A stretch of DNA of 64,000 nucleotides from Adenanthera pavonina (lineage: Eukaryota; Streptophyta; Magnoliopsida; Fabales; Fabaceae): NCBI GenBank assembly GCA_026686845.1, contig JAIVEN010000004.1, positions 24,522,827 through 24,586,826 of the forward strand, read 5' to 3'. Position numbers and translations under genes: made by a program. Shown in pieces: positions 1-11,553 of the stretch; position 1 is the stretch's first letter; every line of letters begins with the position of its first letter. The notes under the pieces were generated by a model, which ran no database searches, was not told where the DNA came from, and saw only the letters and a program-made list of their open reading frames with translations.

Positions 1-2085
1 CTAGAAAAATTATGTAGTATCTTAGGTGGCACCACTGTAGCAAGCACATAGGGAAGTTGGATTAGTTTATTATTTAATTATAAAACTTAGTAGTTAAGTT
101 AAGTTAAAAGTAACCAAACCATGCAAGTTAACCAAGGTTAAACCTAATTTATAAACTCCCACTCACTTGTATGATCAAGCACTTGGAAAAGGAAGAGAGA
201 AGCTGTAGAAAAGTAAGAAAGAAAGGATAGCTTGTAAGAGGAAAAGAAGGAAAGAAAAGAGAAGGAAAAAGGAAGAAAAATAAAGAAAAAATTGATAAGC
301 TTGGTAACTTATGATCCTTATGAGTTTTAGCCTATTTCTTAAGTAGTTTGAGTTGGTTTTCTTGAGGTTTTTCCTCCTCCTCTTGCTGTTTGATTTCAGC
401 CTAAGCTTGGTTAATGGGAGGAAAGGAGTTCTCATGCCATAAAACTAAAAAGAAGTATGAGATTTTTCAAAGGAAACAAATTTTGGTGAGATTGAAGCAA
501 GTAATTGAAAAACTCATTTTTCCCACCTTGAGCAGTATTTTGGCCAGTACAATAGAGTGTCTTAGAGTTATATTTTCATTAATTTGATGCTAAAAATGGT
601 TTCCTCAAGGTAGAAAACTTTGAAGGTAAGTATTGGAATTAAGAAAATCCTTAAGATAAACAATGAGATTTTTAGAATTTTTTGGTTCTTGATGAAGCAA
701 CCACTTGAATTGGTAAATTTAGCTAGTGTCTAATGATGTTTTAGGACTTGAGGAAGTTTAAGAAAGCTAGTGGAAGTTTTGGTTTCAAGAGAAAAGGCCA
801 AAGAATCTCCAAGAGGTAGCAAAGTTTACATTTTTGCACTTTTTTTTTATAGAATTTTTGCACTTTTATTATCTTGCTATATTTTAAAATGCTTTATGAT
901 ATGCCATATTGTGTATTTGATGATTGATAATTGTTTTGGTTGCTTAAATTTGAGGGTTTTGTGCCCAGAATATCCAATTTCTAAACCGTTACGGTACCAA
1001 AATTTTTATGAAAAATATGGTGTTCTATGTTTTAGTATGATTCTTATGATGTTTCCATAAATTGCTTCATAATATAATGTGTGAAATGTGACTTGTTAGA
1101 TTCAATAATATCACCCTCCCAAATACTAACCACGGTAGGTCCCAATATGCCAAGATCAAAGCAAGGCTAGGAGGAATAAAGAGAAGCATGTTATTGAGCA
1201 ATTTGGGGCATTTTTAATGTATCACTATAGCAATTTGTGTAAAATTGTATGAAAATCTTTGAGCCTTTGTATTTCCATAATTATGTCCTCTTAGGTCTCT
1301 TATAATGTCATCATTATATGATTTGGACAAGTATGAAGCACGTATAAAGCGTATAGTAATGGTTTTATAGCTTAAAATGCAAAATGTGCATGATGACCAG
1401 TCATGAAAGAAACAGGGTACACTATTTCACACAGAGCAATTAAGTTAAGTTTTATATATGCCCTAGAAGTAGAGAGAACAAGCTTTTCAAAGAGGTAAAG
1501 AACACTCAATTTGGATAACTATATGATTTAAAATGAATTTTTGAAGCTGAGGGTCAAAACTGGACAGTGATATGAAAACTATGGTTTTTACTATAATTAC
1601 CATTTATTTTGAAGGGTAGTACATTTATGAAAATATCTATGTCTTAAGTTTAATATGCCACTAATTTGAATGCAATTAGAGCCATATAATAAGAGCTATA
1701 CATGTTTTCTTAAAACTGTTCTAGTAAAAATTATATTTTGACTCTTAATGGTTTAAGTTAATGTTATGCTCTGTTATAGTTGAATAAATATATAAGATAA
1801 ATATGATTGAATAAAAGACATGTAGAGCTTTCTAATGATGAAAATAGGCAAGAATTGGCTTAGTATAGAATAAGAAATAAATTTTCAAAATTAAGGCCAA
1901 AATTCTGGGAAGCTGTAAATTGACCATATGAATAGTAAATTTCATGCTAAATACTGTATTAATGGGCATAATTAAAGTATTGTTTCATATTTTTTCTATA
2001 CAAAGAATATTTTGAGCTATTTTTAGAGATTTGATTCACCTCTATATGATTTTTCTATATTTTTGAAGTCCTATTTCACCTCATT
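1..2085 (+). mobile_element. LTR-B family gypsy-type LTR remnant (3' part)
   Basis: Noncoding. The stretch from about 120 onward can be matched by eye to 11.02-11.5 kb plus 23.3-24.5 kb and to 34.0-36.1 kb. Shared landmarks are an AAGTTAACCAA segment, a CTCCTCCT...TTGCTGT segment and the 'agcctaagc..ggt' segment near 400. The same family gives a near-complete solo LTR at 33295-36152 and a copy split by the copia element at 10013-24586. The left end lies outside the window, and the right end fades at about 2.05-2.1 kb, where degraded copia sequence begins. No coding function is visible; the ORF at 770-1060 is chance. Assignment to Ty3/gypsy is inference from general LTR appearance, since no internal region is present. 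Confidence 0.5.
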
Positions 2086-2099
2086 TGTGCACTATTAGG

Positions 2100-3779
2100 A
2101 GAAATGGTTTAAGTAAATGCATGAAATGGGTTCCAAAGAATACCACAAACCCTCCTAGACCCATAAATAAGTGGGTACCAAAATGTTCTTCTAGTGTTTT
2201 ATATGTGCAGAATATATCCAAGAAGAAAGAACATATTGGTGCAAGAAAGAAGTCATAGAAAAGAAAGGCTTTCCAAAACTCTAAAGCTGCAATTACAAAT
2301 CACAGGGAGAAGCATTAGAGATAAACCTCTCACCCATCTCAAGGAAGGATCCTAAATAGAAATCAAATCATTTATTTTCAGAAGAGAAAAAGCATACGCC
2401 TAAGAAGCAATGGTCTGTATGCAAAAGGAAGACATGGCCAATACTACACTACATGTAAGACAAAAATAATAAGGAAATGATTTTTTGTAACCTCAATCAG
2501 TTACACTATTCAATTATTGCATTATATATTACATTTGGGTAAGACAAAACTTAGGTCCAATATGAATTTTAAAATGTTTATACTAACTATTAGTGGATCC
2601 AAGTAAAAAAAAGGTACCAAAGAAAGAAAAAGATATTCCTTTTGTTTTGTAGGTACTCCTTGAGCTAAATGGTGAAAGTCTGATAAAGATGGAGTATCCG
2701 ATATGCTAAAATGAAATCACACTCAAAAAAGGAGTTAGCTATTAACCAAGCTGGTTTGTAAGTGTTTAACAAGTTTTCATATCTTCTTGGTTTGTGCTAT
2801 TATTTGAGGTTATTAAAAGAAAAGCATGGTCCTTGTTCAAATGATGAACTATCTGAATATGATAGTACTTACTGTGAAGTTCAATGTTTGAACAAGTTCA
2901 TTTCTTTATTTGCGTAACCAAACTTGTGTGCTTTTCAAAATTTACCATGCATACTGATTTTGATTTGAACAATGATTTGAAAAGCATGTATGTATAAATA
3001 AATGATCATGCTTAGGGGAAACTTATAACTTTGCATGTAAAAGTTTTTTTTTTAAAAAACTCTTTTTAATGTAAAATAAAAACTTCAATCATAATGTTCA
3101 AATGCCTATATCATGTAATGATTGAATAAACATGCTTATTTGATGCAATGTACTTTCTTGGTTTTATAAAATGAAATGCATAAGCTAACGGGGAGCATTT
3201 TTTAAATTAATTCTCTTATACTTTAACTTATCTCATTTTATTGTGAAGAGTTCTATTGCTTAGTGTTAACTTGTTAAAGGGAGAAAATGATACTTTAACA
3301 TATCTCATTGATCCTAATGGAAGGTAACAACTCTTTAACTCTGTATGTGTACATATAATAATTATATTAACTAGAAGCCTCATAACAATTGGTATCATAA
3401 AAGTTTCAAGTAACAATTGGTATTAGTTTTAATATTACAAACAATTAGTATCAATTTTGATATTAGTAAAAATTGGCATAATCTAAACATACTGTGCATA
3501 ATAAGTTTTGATGATGATTTGCATTTTAACTTGTGTTTTAGTATGTGCTTGAAACAAGCATAGATATTTGTGCTTATTGGTATAACCTTACAAATAGGGA
3601 AAGAAAAATTAATTATTATTCTTTGAACATTTTTGTTGATGTCAAATAGGAGGAGAAGTTGTGTGAAAAATATGTATGTACTTAATATGAGGAGAACTGA
3701 GATAAACTAAATTATAATTATTAATAATTAAGCATATTTTTCTTCACTGATTTTTCATCATCGTCAAAAAGAGGGAAAT
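2100..3779 (+). pseudogene. Degraded copia (SIRE-type) internal fragment: gag zinc-knuckle relic and 3' noncoding end
   Basis: No open frame survives, but pieces align with the intact-order element at 11.5-23.3 kb. At about 2400-2460 a frameshifted trace of a CCHC knuckle can be read (VCKRK..HGQYYTTCK). At about 2595-2670 the order 'GPK..WVPK', then a T-rich TTTTGT(A)G, then the beginning of the protease linker matches 15008-15075. Most of pol is missing. The stretch ends at 3760-3779 in a purine-rich tract (AAAAAGAGGGAAA) next to a TGTTAG terminus at 3780, which looks like a polypurine tract followed by a 3' LTR start. The fragment is much older than the copia element downstream. Confidence 0.5.
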
Positions 3780-4040
3780 TGTTAGGTTTAGTATAATATA
3801 AGTTTTGATGATGAGAAATATATAGTAATAAGGAATAAATGCATCATATTTGTCTAACATATACATTGTTCCTAAAGGAAGTAAAATGTGCATTAGCATG
3901 TGTTTAATTGTATTTATAATCCATATATCATGCTATGTACTAATATATCCACAGTGTTGTTATTTTATAATAGTAGTTGGATATATAAATTGGACTAACT
4001 ACTTAGTTTATAAGTGTAATACATCAAATGTAGGATTGTC
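3780..4040 (+). mobile_element. Start of a copia-type 3' LTR (truncated)
   Basis: The segment begins TGTTAGG directly after a purine tract and contains AAGTTTTGATGATGAG about 20 bases in. This parallels the AGAGTTTTGATGAT near the start of the intact SIRE-type LTRs in this window. Its right end cannot be placed, because Tekay-like LTR sequence is recognisable from about 4.04 kb. No gene is seen. Confidence 0.35.
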
Positions 4041-7000
4041 CAAGTTGGAAGAATGAGCATTGGAATAAACTTTAGGTAACCAAGGATGGAATAGTGTTAT
4101 TTTTAGGTTGTTGGAGGTGGCCTACCATGGTGTTGTGTCAGTTTGGACAACTTGAGGTAACCAGAGAGTAACTTCTGTTTAATTTAAATATACTAAAAAC
4201 TTTTCATATAATGATATGCATTTATATGGCATAGGTAGTAAGTTTCTTATACTTTTTACTCTTTTAGAGATTTTGGGAAGAAAATGGAAAATGGCTAGAT
4301 GATTATGCATAAAGGATAGAACTTGCAAATCGAACATGACATATGATTTATATTGCATCCCCATGTTATATCTTGTATGATATTGTGTTTTTAGCATGGT
4401 AGTGCATATGACGGTTGACATGTTAATATGACATAATGGCAGTGTCATTGAGTATTGTATATGTTGAGCATGGTTTGAATGAGCAACGACATCAAGGAAA
4501 ACCACGTGGTATGCCGATCCACTAAATGATACATGAGGCCTTGTGTCAGGGCTTGTGATATCTCTATCATTAAATAGTCATCCTTTAACAGGAAGACTTA
4601 GGTGGCTGTAAATTGGAGATATACATTCTCTAAATGACCACCAATTTGGGTGATTTAGGGGAAGAGCCATGTGCAATCATTAGTATAATGGCTTTTGGTC
4701 AAGTTATAACTTGTGAGAGGTGAATTTAGTGGTTACCCTAGAATCGAGCTTCATCGATTGTCGAAAAAGGGCTACTTGTTAAGGTTATCTTGTGACAATA
4801 ACTAGCTCATGGTTCTAGTCGTGATTATTGAGGTTTCTATTGCATATCATGTGCATCGCATCTTGCATTGTATATCTCGTGCATATAAGCTAGTATTTGA
4901 ACTCTCTTTTACTTATCAAAGTTGCCTATTTGTTACAGGGACTTTTGTCTTACCCCCTATGGATAACATTTTCAAAAGAAGACTATAGATCTAGCAAGGA
5001 GAAAGCTTAGCAGAATTAGCTCTCCTTAGTGATGCATGGGATATTTGAGTGCCATTATTAGATATGAATTTATTTTAGAACAAATGTTATATTTGTATAG
5101 TGTTATGCCAAGTGTAAGGAAACAACTGATGTTGAATCAGAAGTTTTGATGATTTCAAATAACTAGAGTTTGGAAGGAGAATATCAAAGGGGTATGAAAG
5201 GATAAAGTAAAGAAATCTAGTGACGAACAAGTGAAGATGTAGTTTTTAGGATGTCTTACTTTGTAACCTAGATAAAAAGCTTTGATTTTTACTTATTTAA
5301 GTTACCATAGTGTTTAAATAAGTTATTTCAAGGTTATCAAATGTTAACTTGTGTTAGAATTAAGAAATATTGACTAACAGATGAATTTTGGTGTTGAATC
5401 ATACTTATTTTGTGCAAAATTTAAACTTTACTTAGTAAAATTCGAAGTTACAAAGGTTTTATCTCTGATAGATGAATTTTAGTTCTAAAATTTGAATTTC
5501 GGGCTAAGCATTATTAGTGAAAAAGTGCAAAATTCATATGAAGTTTAATCAAAATTCAAATGTTAGTTAAGTTCAAAGTAAGTTCAATATCATTGTATTT
5601 GACAAACGAACTTTGAACTTCAAAGTGCAAATTTCAATATTAAAACTTGTAAATCTCGTTAGAGCATGTCTTTAACAAACAAAATTTATAGTTCAAAATT
5701 TGAATTTCACAGAGGAGAATTTTTATTTCATATTGAACATGCCTTTGATAGATGAATTTTAGCATCTGAAATTTAAATTTCGCGTGCACTGTAAAAATGA
5801 GGAACAATTGTTCAAATTCAACAGATGCATTTTCAATATGAAAATTCATATGTTCTAACATGGGATAACTTTGACGAACTCAAAATTCGAATGTCACATT
5901 TGAATAGATGAATTTTGAAGTTCAACGTTGAAGTCCTTAACTTTTTGTTTCTGCAAAATTTGTCTATTGAACCCTAAAATTCAAATTTTGGCGTATCAGA
6001 CACATTGAAGACGGTTGGTAAATAGCTAATTTTGTAGAGTAACTATTGCTTAACGTCTCTAACGGCTAGAGATCTTATGTCTAACGACTAGTTAAGTAAC
6101 AAATCTATAAATAACATTTCATTCAAAGTTGTGGGTAACGAATTTAAGTCTGTCTTTACTATAACTTTGCTGAATTTATTACATAAAGCTTTTTCACCCA
6201 CACATTGTATTTATTGTGCCATAACTTTCATATCTTCTCTATTCTAGAGAGTATTCATTGTGTGTAAAATATTTTCTTTATCTGGAAGAAAGATTCTTTG
6301 TGAGGGGAATCACAAAGGGCATTAGAAAACACTTGTTAGAGTATTGAGTGATAATTTTCTGTGTTCATATAATAGAGCACGTGTATTATACTGAAGCATT
6401 ACAAGGAGCCCATTCAATTCTTGTCGATATTGAAAATCTCAAGTGGTGGTTTAAGGACCGGACATAGGTCAAGTGAATTGGACCGAACCAGAATAAATTT
6501 CTGAATCTTCTTTTCTCTTATCTCACATTTATATTCAGTTTCATTCTACTATATTTTTCTACTACTTTTTGCTTTTACTGTGAACTTGTGTTTTTGCAGA
6601 AAAATCTTAAACCTCTCAATTCACCCATCTCTTAGGAAGCCAGTATTCCTAATAATTGATGCCATATTAATGTTGTTCTGCAAATCCCTTGGGATTGTCT
6701 TTGGGTTTTTTCTCTCATGCATGACTTATGTTATCTATGACCTTAAGGTTAGTTGAGGCTTTGATATCTTAAGATATGTATACGGTGTCAGTTTAAGGAT
6801 GTATGCATTATTCTAGTAATGATTTAAGCCATCTTGTTGTCTTTGAATTGTTTACTATCATAATTGTTGAGTATTCCAAGGTTGGTGGTATGTTTATGAT
6901 CATAGCCAATTTGGTCAGGCATTGATTACCAACGTATATTTTGATGAGTTTGAGTAGTTCATATGGTTGGATTTGATTTTTGGTGAGGTTGGTGGAAAAT

Positions 7001-7420
7001 GGGTAAGTCACCCATTACTGGGATTTAGGGTTTAAAGGTGCAACCTCCTTGGACAATGTCCTTGTGCCATTTGTGGCTTGTTAGGACATGTTTAGTAGTC
7101 AAATCGGTTATGGTTTGGTTTTGAGAGGTATAGCATCAATCTTTGGCCTAAAAGTGACTATTTCGGTCCTAGGGATCTAAAATCTCCATATGGTGGAGTT
7201 TTGAGGTGTAGTTTACACCCGTAGTTAGAGAAGATTGTATGTGACATGTAGGTTTTGGAATCACAAGAACTGGAGATTTGCGTGTTATGTGCGTTGGAAG
7301 TTAGGCCCAAAAACTAGCAAACTGCTATCATGGATAATAGCATGGTGTGCCATGATGCCATACTTACTCAATAATCACAACAACAAGCATTATAAAGGCA
7401 TTAAGAAGGCTAAAACTCAT
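4040..7420 (+). mobile_element. Tekay-like gypsy LTR remnant, plus orientation, interrupted by a copia solo LTR
   Basis: Two flanks (about 4040-5129 and 6660-7420) read in order against the solo LTR at 37139-39434. Shared pieces are the 'ttgaggtaacc' region, the 'tgatatctctatcattaaatagtcat' block, the 'ttaggggaagagccatg' block and 'atcgagcttcatcgattg'. Further on come the 'ctccatatggtggagtt' block and the 'ttgg(a)atcacaagaactggagatt' block. The middle is occupied by the copia solo LTR at 5130-6654. The right side is cut by another copia LTR at 7421. Nothing here codes for protein. Confidence 0.6.
5130..6654 (+). mobile_element. Solo LTR, SIRE-type copia
   Basis: The LTR starts TGTTGAATCAG and ends AAGCCAGTATTCCTAATA, matching the ends of the intact copia LTRs (TGTTGAATCAAG ... 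CTAACA) apart from a final C-to-T. It is 1525 bp and flanked by ACTGA (5125-5129) and ATTGA (6655-6659), a 5-bp target duplication with one mismatch. The body carries the family's repeated pair of motifs: AGATGAATTTT/GACGAACT type words and AAATTCGAATTT type words. Near the 3' side is the conserved block around 'ctggaagaaagattctttgtgagggga'. No internal region is present, so it arose by LTR-LTR recombination. Confidence 0.85.
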
Positions 7421-9137
7421 TGTTAGCTCAGCTGGCTTCCCGAAAGGGGGGTAAATTGTGAAGATTGAAATTTTTCTACAAAGACGAAATACAATAGTGA
7501 TACTCAAAATGTAACTGAAAACAGAGTATAAGAAATAAAAAGTAAAGGGAAGAGAACTCAGTAGTTTATCCTAGTTCGATCTATTCCACTTGACCTACGT
7601 CCAGTTCCCAAGCCACCACTTGGGATTTTTCCACTATCTCTTGTAAAATTTGAATGGGTTCTTGTAATAACCACAATACAACACCAGCCCGAACTTTGAA
7701 CTGAAACAAGTTCTCTTACTCTTCTCTCTTAAGAGTAAGACTATCTCCCTTAGTGTAATCTCACATTAAGTACTCTCTACAAGTGTGTAGATGTTTTACA
7801 GAATGAAAACTCTCTTAAAAGAGTAGATATGAAAGTTGAGATACAATGAATAAGTAAAACAGAGGGTATGTGAGTTTTGAATGAATCAATAAATGAATCA
7901 GTAGAGTTTTGGCATGTATATAGTTTTTCTCATTACCTAATAACTTAAATGAGGTCCTATTTATAGTCTTGGGGCAGAACTATTAATTGGAAACAAAGAT
8001 TAGCCATTACTCTCAATAAAATAGCCGTTTACCTACCGTATTAAATGCATCTGACAGAGGTTATGTGGATAACCTCCTCAGATTATGCGAATAACTGGTA
8101 ACTGTTTGCTTTTGTTTTCAACATAGACCTTTTCGTTATGCAGATAACCTAGCTAGGTTATGCAGATAACATACTATCCAGAATGACTAAGTTTTAACTC
8201 ATAATCATTTTCTTGAAAACCCACTTAATTATTAGGATAACGTTAAGTTTTTCTCAAACTGAGTTTTTGTAAAACTTAGGTTATCAGGATAACCTCCCAA
8301 GGTTATGCGGACAACCTATGTACCCAAGGGAAGTTCAAGTATTCTGAAATATAGGTTATGTGGACAACTTCCCTTGGTTATGTGGATAACCTGCTTATCC
8401 GAGGAGTCCAAGTGCTCTGTGACATATGTTATGCGGATAACCTGTTTACCCGAGGAGTCCAAGTACTCTGTGACATACGTTATGCGGATAATCTCTCTAA
8501 GTTATACGAATAACGGGCTGTACAATATCACCTTTCTTCACTATTCACTTTGTTATGTGAATAAGGAGCCTATCTTATCAAGATAACCACCTAGATAGAC
8601 TTGAGAACTTGATTCCCAAGCTGTGTTATGGGGATAACTTCAACCCCTTTTCATGAAATTAAAGAATGGATATTAGATAAGTTTTGAAATTGAGTCTTTA
8701 TCCCCATAACTTTAAATGATTATACATATAAGAAAGATATTATCTTAAAAACAAGGTAAACACTTAAAAACATCTTTGAAATTGAGATCTTATCCCCATA
8801 AGTTAAAACATTTTCATGAAAACCAATTGAACACTTAGAATTAGTTTGAAATTGAAGCTTTATCCTCATTAAATAGCTATTTTCTTGAAAACCATTTTGA
8901 GATCATGAGCTAATAATTAATCATTCAATTAGTCATCTTATTTAATATTGGATTAATTTAAATTCAAAGCTCAACTACCTTCTTTTACAGATAATTTTCT
9001 TAAGTATGTGAAATAATTCTTCCATCAACAGGAAACTCCAACTGTGTTCTTTATTTCACTTGTGTTCCTTTGATATTGGATCTTCCAAGCTCATTTGTTT
9101 TAGAATTATCAAAGCATCTAAATTAATACTCTTAACA
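7421..9137 (-). mobile_element. Copia LTR (minus), variant with GGTTATGCGGATAACC array
   Basis: Read on the plus strand, it starts TGTTAGCTCAGCTGGCTTCCC and has the inverted 3' block of the SIRE-type LTRs. Recognisable pieces are 'gtttatcctagttcgatc', 'cttgacctacgtccagt' and 'ccaccacttggga'. It ends near 'attatcaaagcatc...cttaaca' at about 9137. Where the other copies have AGACGAA/TTCGAA repeats, this one has a cluster of GGTTATGCGGATAACC-like words (8.03-8.65 kb). I could not find a target duplication (CTCAT on the left, CAATA on the right), so the right boundary is less certain. Confidence 0.65.
8040..8640. repeat. Cluster of quasi-palindromic GGTTATGCGGATAACC words
   Basis: At least ten copies of a 14-16-bp word of the form GGTTATGyGGATAACC occur, for example near 8053, 8156, 8280, 8301, 8356, 8378, 8428 and 8480. 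Each is itself an imperfect inverted repeat (GGTTAT.../...ATAACC). Two longer units ('cgaggagtccaagt.ctctgtgacat.') repeat around 8400-8480 with a period of about 52 bp. The array lies inside the copia LTR 7421-9137. Confidence 0.75.
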
Positions 9138-9785
9138 CAATAATACATGAGACCTCAAATTGACACAACATACATGTTTAATTACATCATAGCCTAAACC
9201 AACCGTGAGGTCATAAGTAATATAAGTCATGTAATGGGAGACAAGATCCAAAAGCAATCCCAAAGACCTCACACTACAATGATACATATGGCATCAAATG
9301 GATGTCTTACACTTGGCATATGACTACAACATAACATGTGTTTTCGAATGAAAACATACCAAGGGAGACTAGTCCACCTTAGCTTCTTCCTTGCTAGAGC
9401 TAAGTTACTCTCTTGAAAATGTTGACCATGGGGGGTGAGAAAAAAGTCTCAATAACCAATGGGAAACTTGATAAACAAAAATTTTGAAGTACAAAAGCAA
9501 CAGATTAAAACTACAAGCTTATACAAGAGATGTAATATACATAATGCAATGCACATGATATACAATGAAAACCCCAACAATCACAAGTATAACCATGAGT
9601 AAGTTATCGTCACAAGGTAACATCGACAAGTATCCCCTTCCAACAATTAGCGAAGGCTGATTTTAGGGTAACTACTAAGCTCAACTCACACTAGTCATAA
9701 CTCAACCAAAGGTCATTCCACTAATGGTTAGACCATGGTACTCCTTTTTCTAAACCACCTAAATTGATGGTGATTTAGAAGAAGT
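9138..9785 (-). mobile_element. Tekay-like LTR fragment, minus orientation
   Basis: The segment shows the order of the minus-oriented Tekay LTRs at 42.8-44.8 kb and 49.6-52.1 kb. It has a 'ggtgag..aa.gtctcaataacc' block at about 9434, then 'aatgcaatgcacatgatat', 'aacaattagcgaaggctgattttagggta', and 'ggtactcc...ctaaattgatggtgatttag'. It is a partial and quite diverged copy. The following bases, 9786-10012, show nothing I can assign. Confidence 0.5.
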
Positions 9786-11553
9786 ATTGTTGGGTGTATA
9801 CATGCTTTGAGATATATATTTTAAGTGTTTAAGTGGCATTTTCTTCAAACCCTAACCTTTAATTATGAGCTTTTCTTGATGTGCGAATTTGGATGGGTTC
9901 AAGTTTGGTTTTATGAGTTGTTTTGGGCATTTTGCTTTATGAGTTTGATGTCGGTCCCTCATTTCCATCAATTTTGTGATTGGGTATTAGGTTGTGTTCA
10001 CTGGAGGATGATTGTCACACCCAAAAATGCAACATAGATGGCGTGAAAATAAAGAAAAAGAAAAAAATCAACTTTCACGATGGAAATCGATTTAGTAGGA
10101 GTCGCCACCAAAATTTAAAGGAAAATTTTGAAAAACCGGATAAAAAAGAAAGGGTGGTCAGTAAATTAGAGTTGAGTTCAGGAGTATGACTGTGAGTTAA
10201 GAAGGTGTTAGACACCCCCACAACACCTGTTCCTCAGAATGGTTATGTAGAGTTTATTATACGATTTTTATGGCTTTTAGAAAATTATTTTTATTGCCCT
10301 TTAATCATTCATGTAATATCTTGGAATTTTTTTCTGGATATTTAAGGCTCAATATTTTAAAATCTATAAGGAATTTATAAAAATGGGTATGCACCATTTG
10401 ACATGAAATAGGACAAAGATGTCAATTATCTAGGTTAGAAGGAAAAATGAGAAAATAATGATTTTACCCCTGCAAAAAAAGAAAAAGGAAAAAAAGCAAG
10501 TATGTGGACGTTAGGGAAATGGAAGAAAAGTTTATGAATTTTGGGAAAAATTACATTTAATAACCTGAAAATTTTAATCGAGTTGAGAATATTTTTGTAA
10601 ATATGAAAAATTATAGTCAAATTGAAGCTCTCAATGAGTTAGACCCAGTGAAATATATTATAGAATTTATTAAGATCAAAATAATTTATTTTGGGCATTA
10701 AGGTTTTATAGTTAATATTTTACCGATAAATGTTATTTTAGATTACAGAAAAAGACAGTACTGATATAAGGACAGTGATTGGATCTTGTTAAAATATTTT
10801 GGATCAAGATAATGATTTTGAATCAAAAGTAATTTTTGGATAATTCCATACCAATTTAACGATAATTTTAGCAAAAATATTTAATCAGTATGGACAAATT
10901 TAATTAGTAAAGGGTATTTTGGTCCATAAAATTTATTGAAGCAAATTTTGGCCTAAAAATGAGGGTGAAACACATCTGGAAATCAGAATGGGTCAAGGAG
11001 GGAATTTTCTCAAAAGCTCATTAAAGTTAACCAAGTTTAGTTTACTTAATTAATGTTACTATTTCTTCCTTTCATCTCTTTCCTTCAAGTGATGAGTTTA
11101 AGTGTGGTTAGCCTTCATTTACCTTCATTCTTCTCCTCTGGATAGAAGCAAATTGAGAGGAAGAGAGAAAATTACACAAAGGAGAAATGAAGAGTAAGAA
11201 GAGAAAGTTGAAGACCAAAAACATCAAGGTAAGCTTCCATGATCACTAGCTTGTGTTCTTGAGTGCTTAGGAGTGCTTTCATGGAGTTTTTCTTTCTCTT
11301 TTTCCTCTGAAATTTTCATCCATGAGAGAGAGTAGAGAGAGAAAGTTGGACTATGGCCAAATAACCAAAGGAAAAGGGTAGAATATGCACTAGAAAGCAT
11401 GAAAACCTAAGCTAGTGCAAGATTCATTGAGCATATAATTTTCTATAATTTATCTATTAATTTCGGCCAGCCTAGGGTTTCTAATAGAGAATGATTTTCA
11501 AACTTTTGATACCAAAAATGGATTCCTTGGGTCCAAATTATGTAAGAACAAGG

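Noticed and set aside
770..1060. 96-codon ORF, plus strand
   Set aside because: It lies in an LTR-B remnant, is hydrophobic only by AT-rich composition, and is not kept in the other LTR-B copies as far as I can see.
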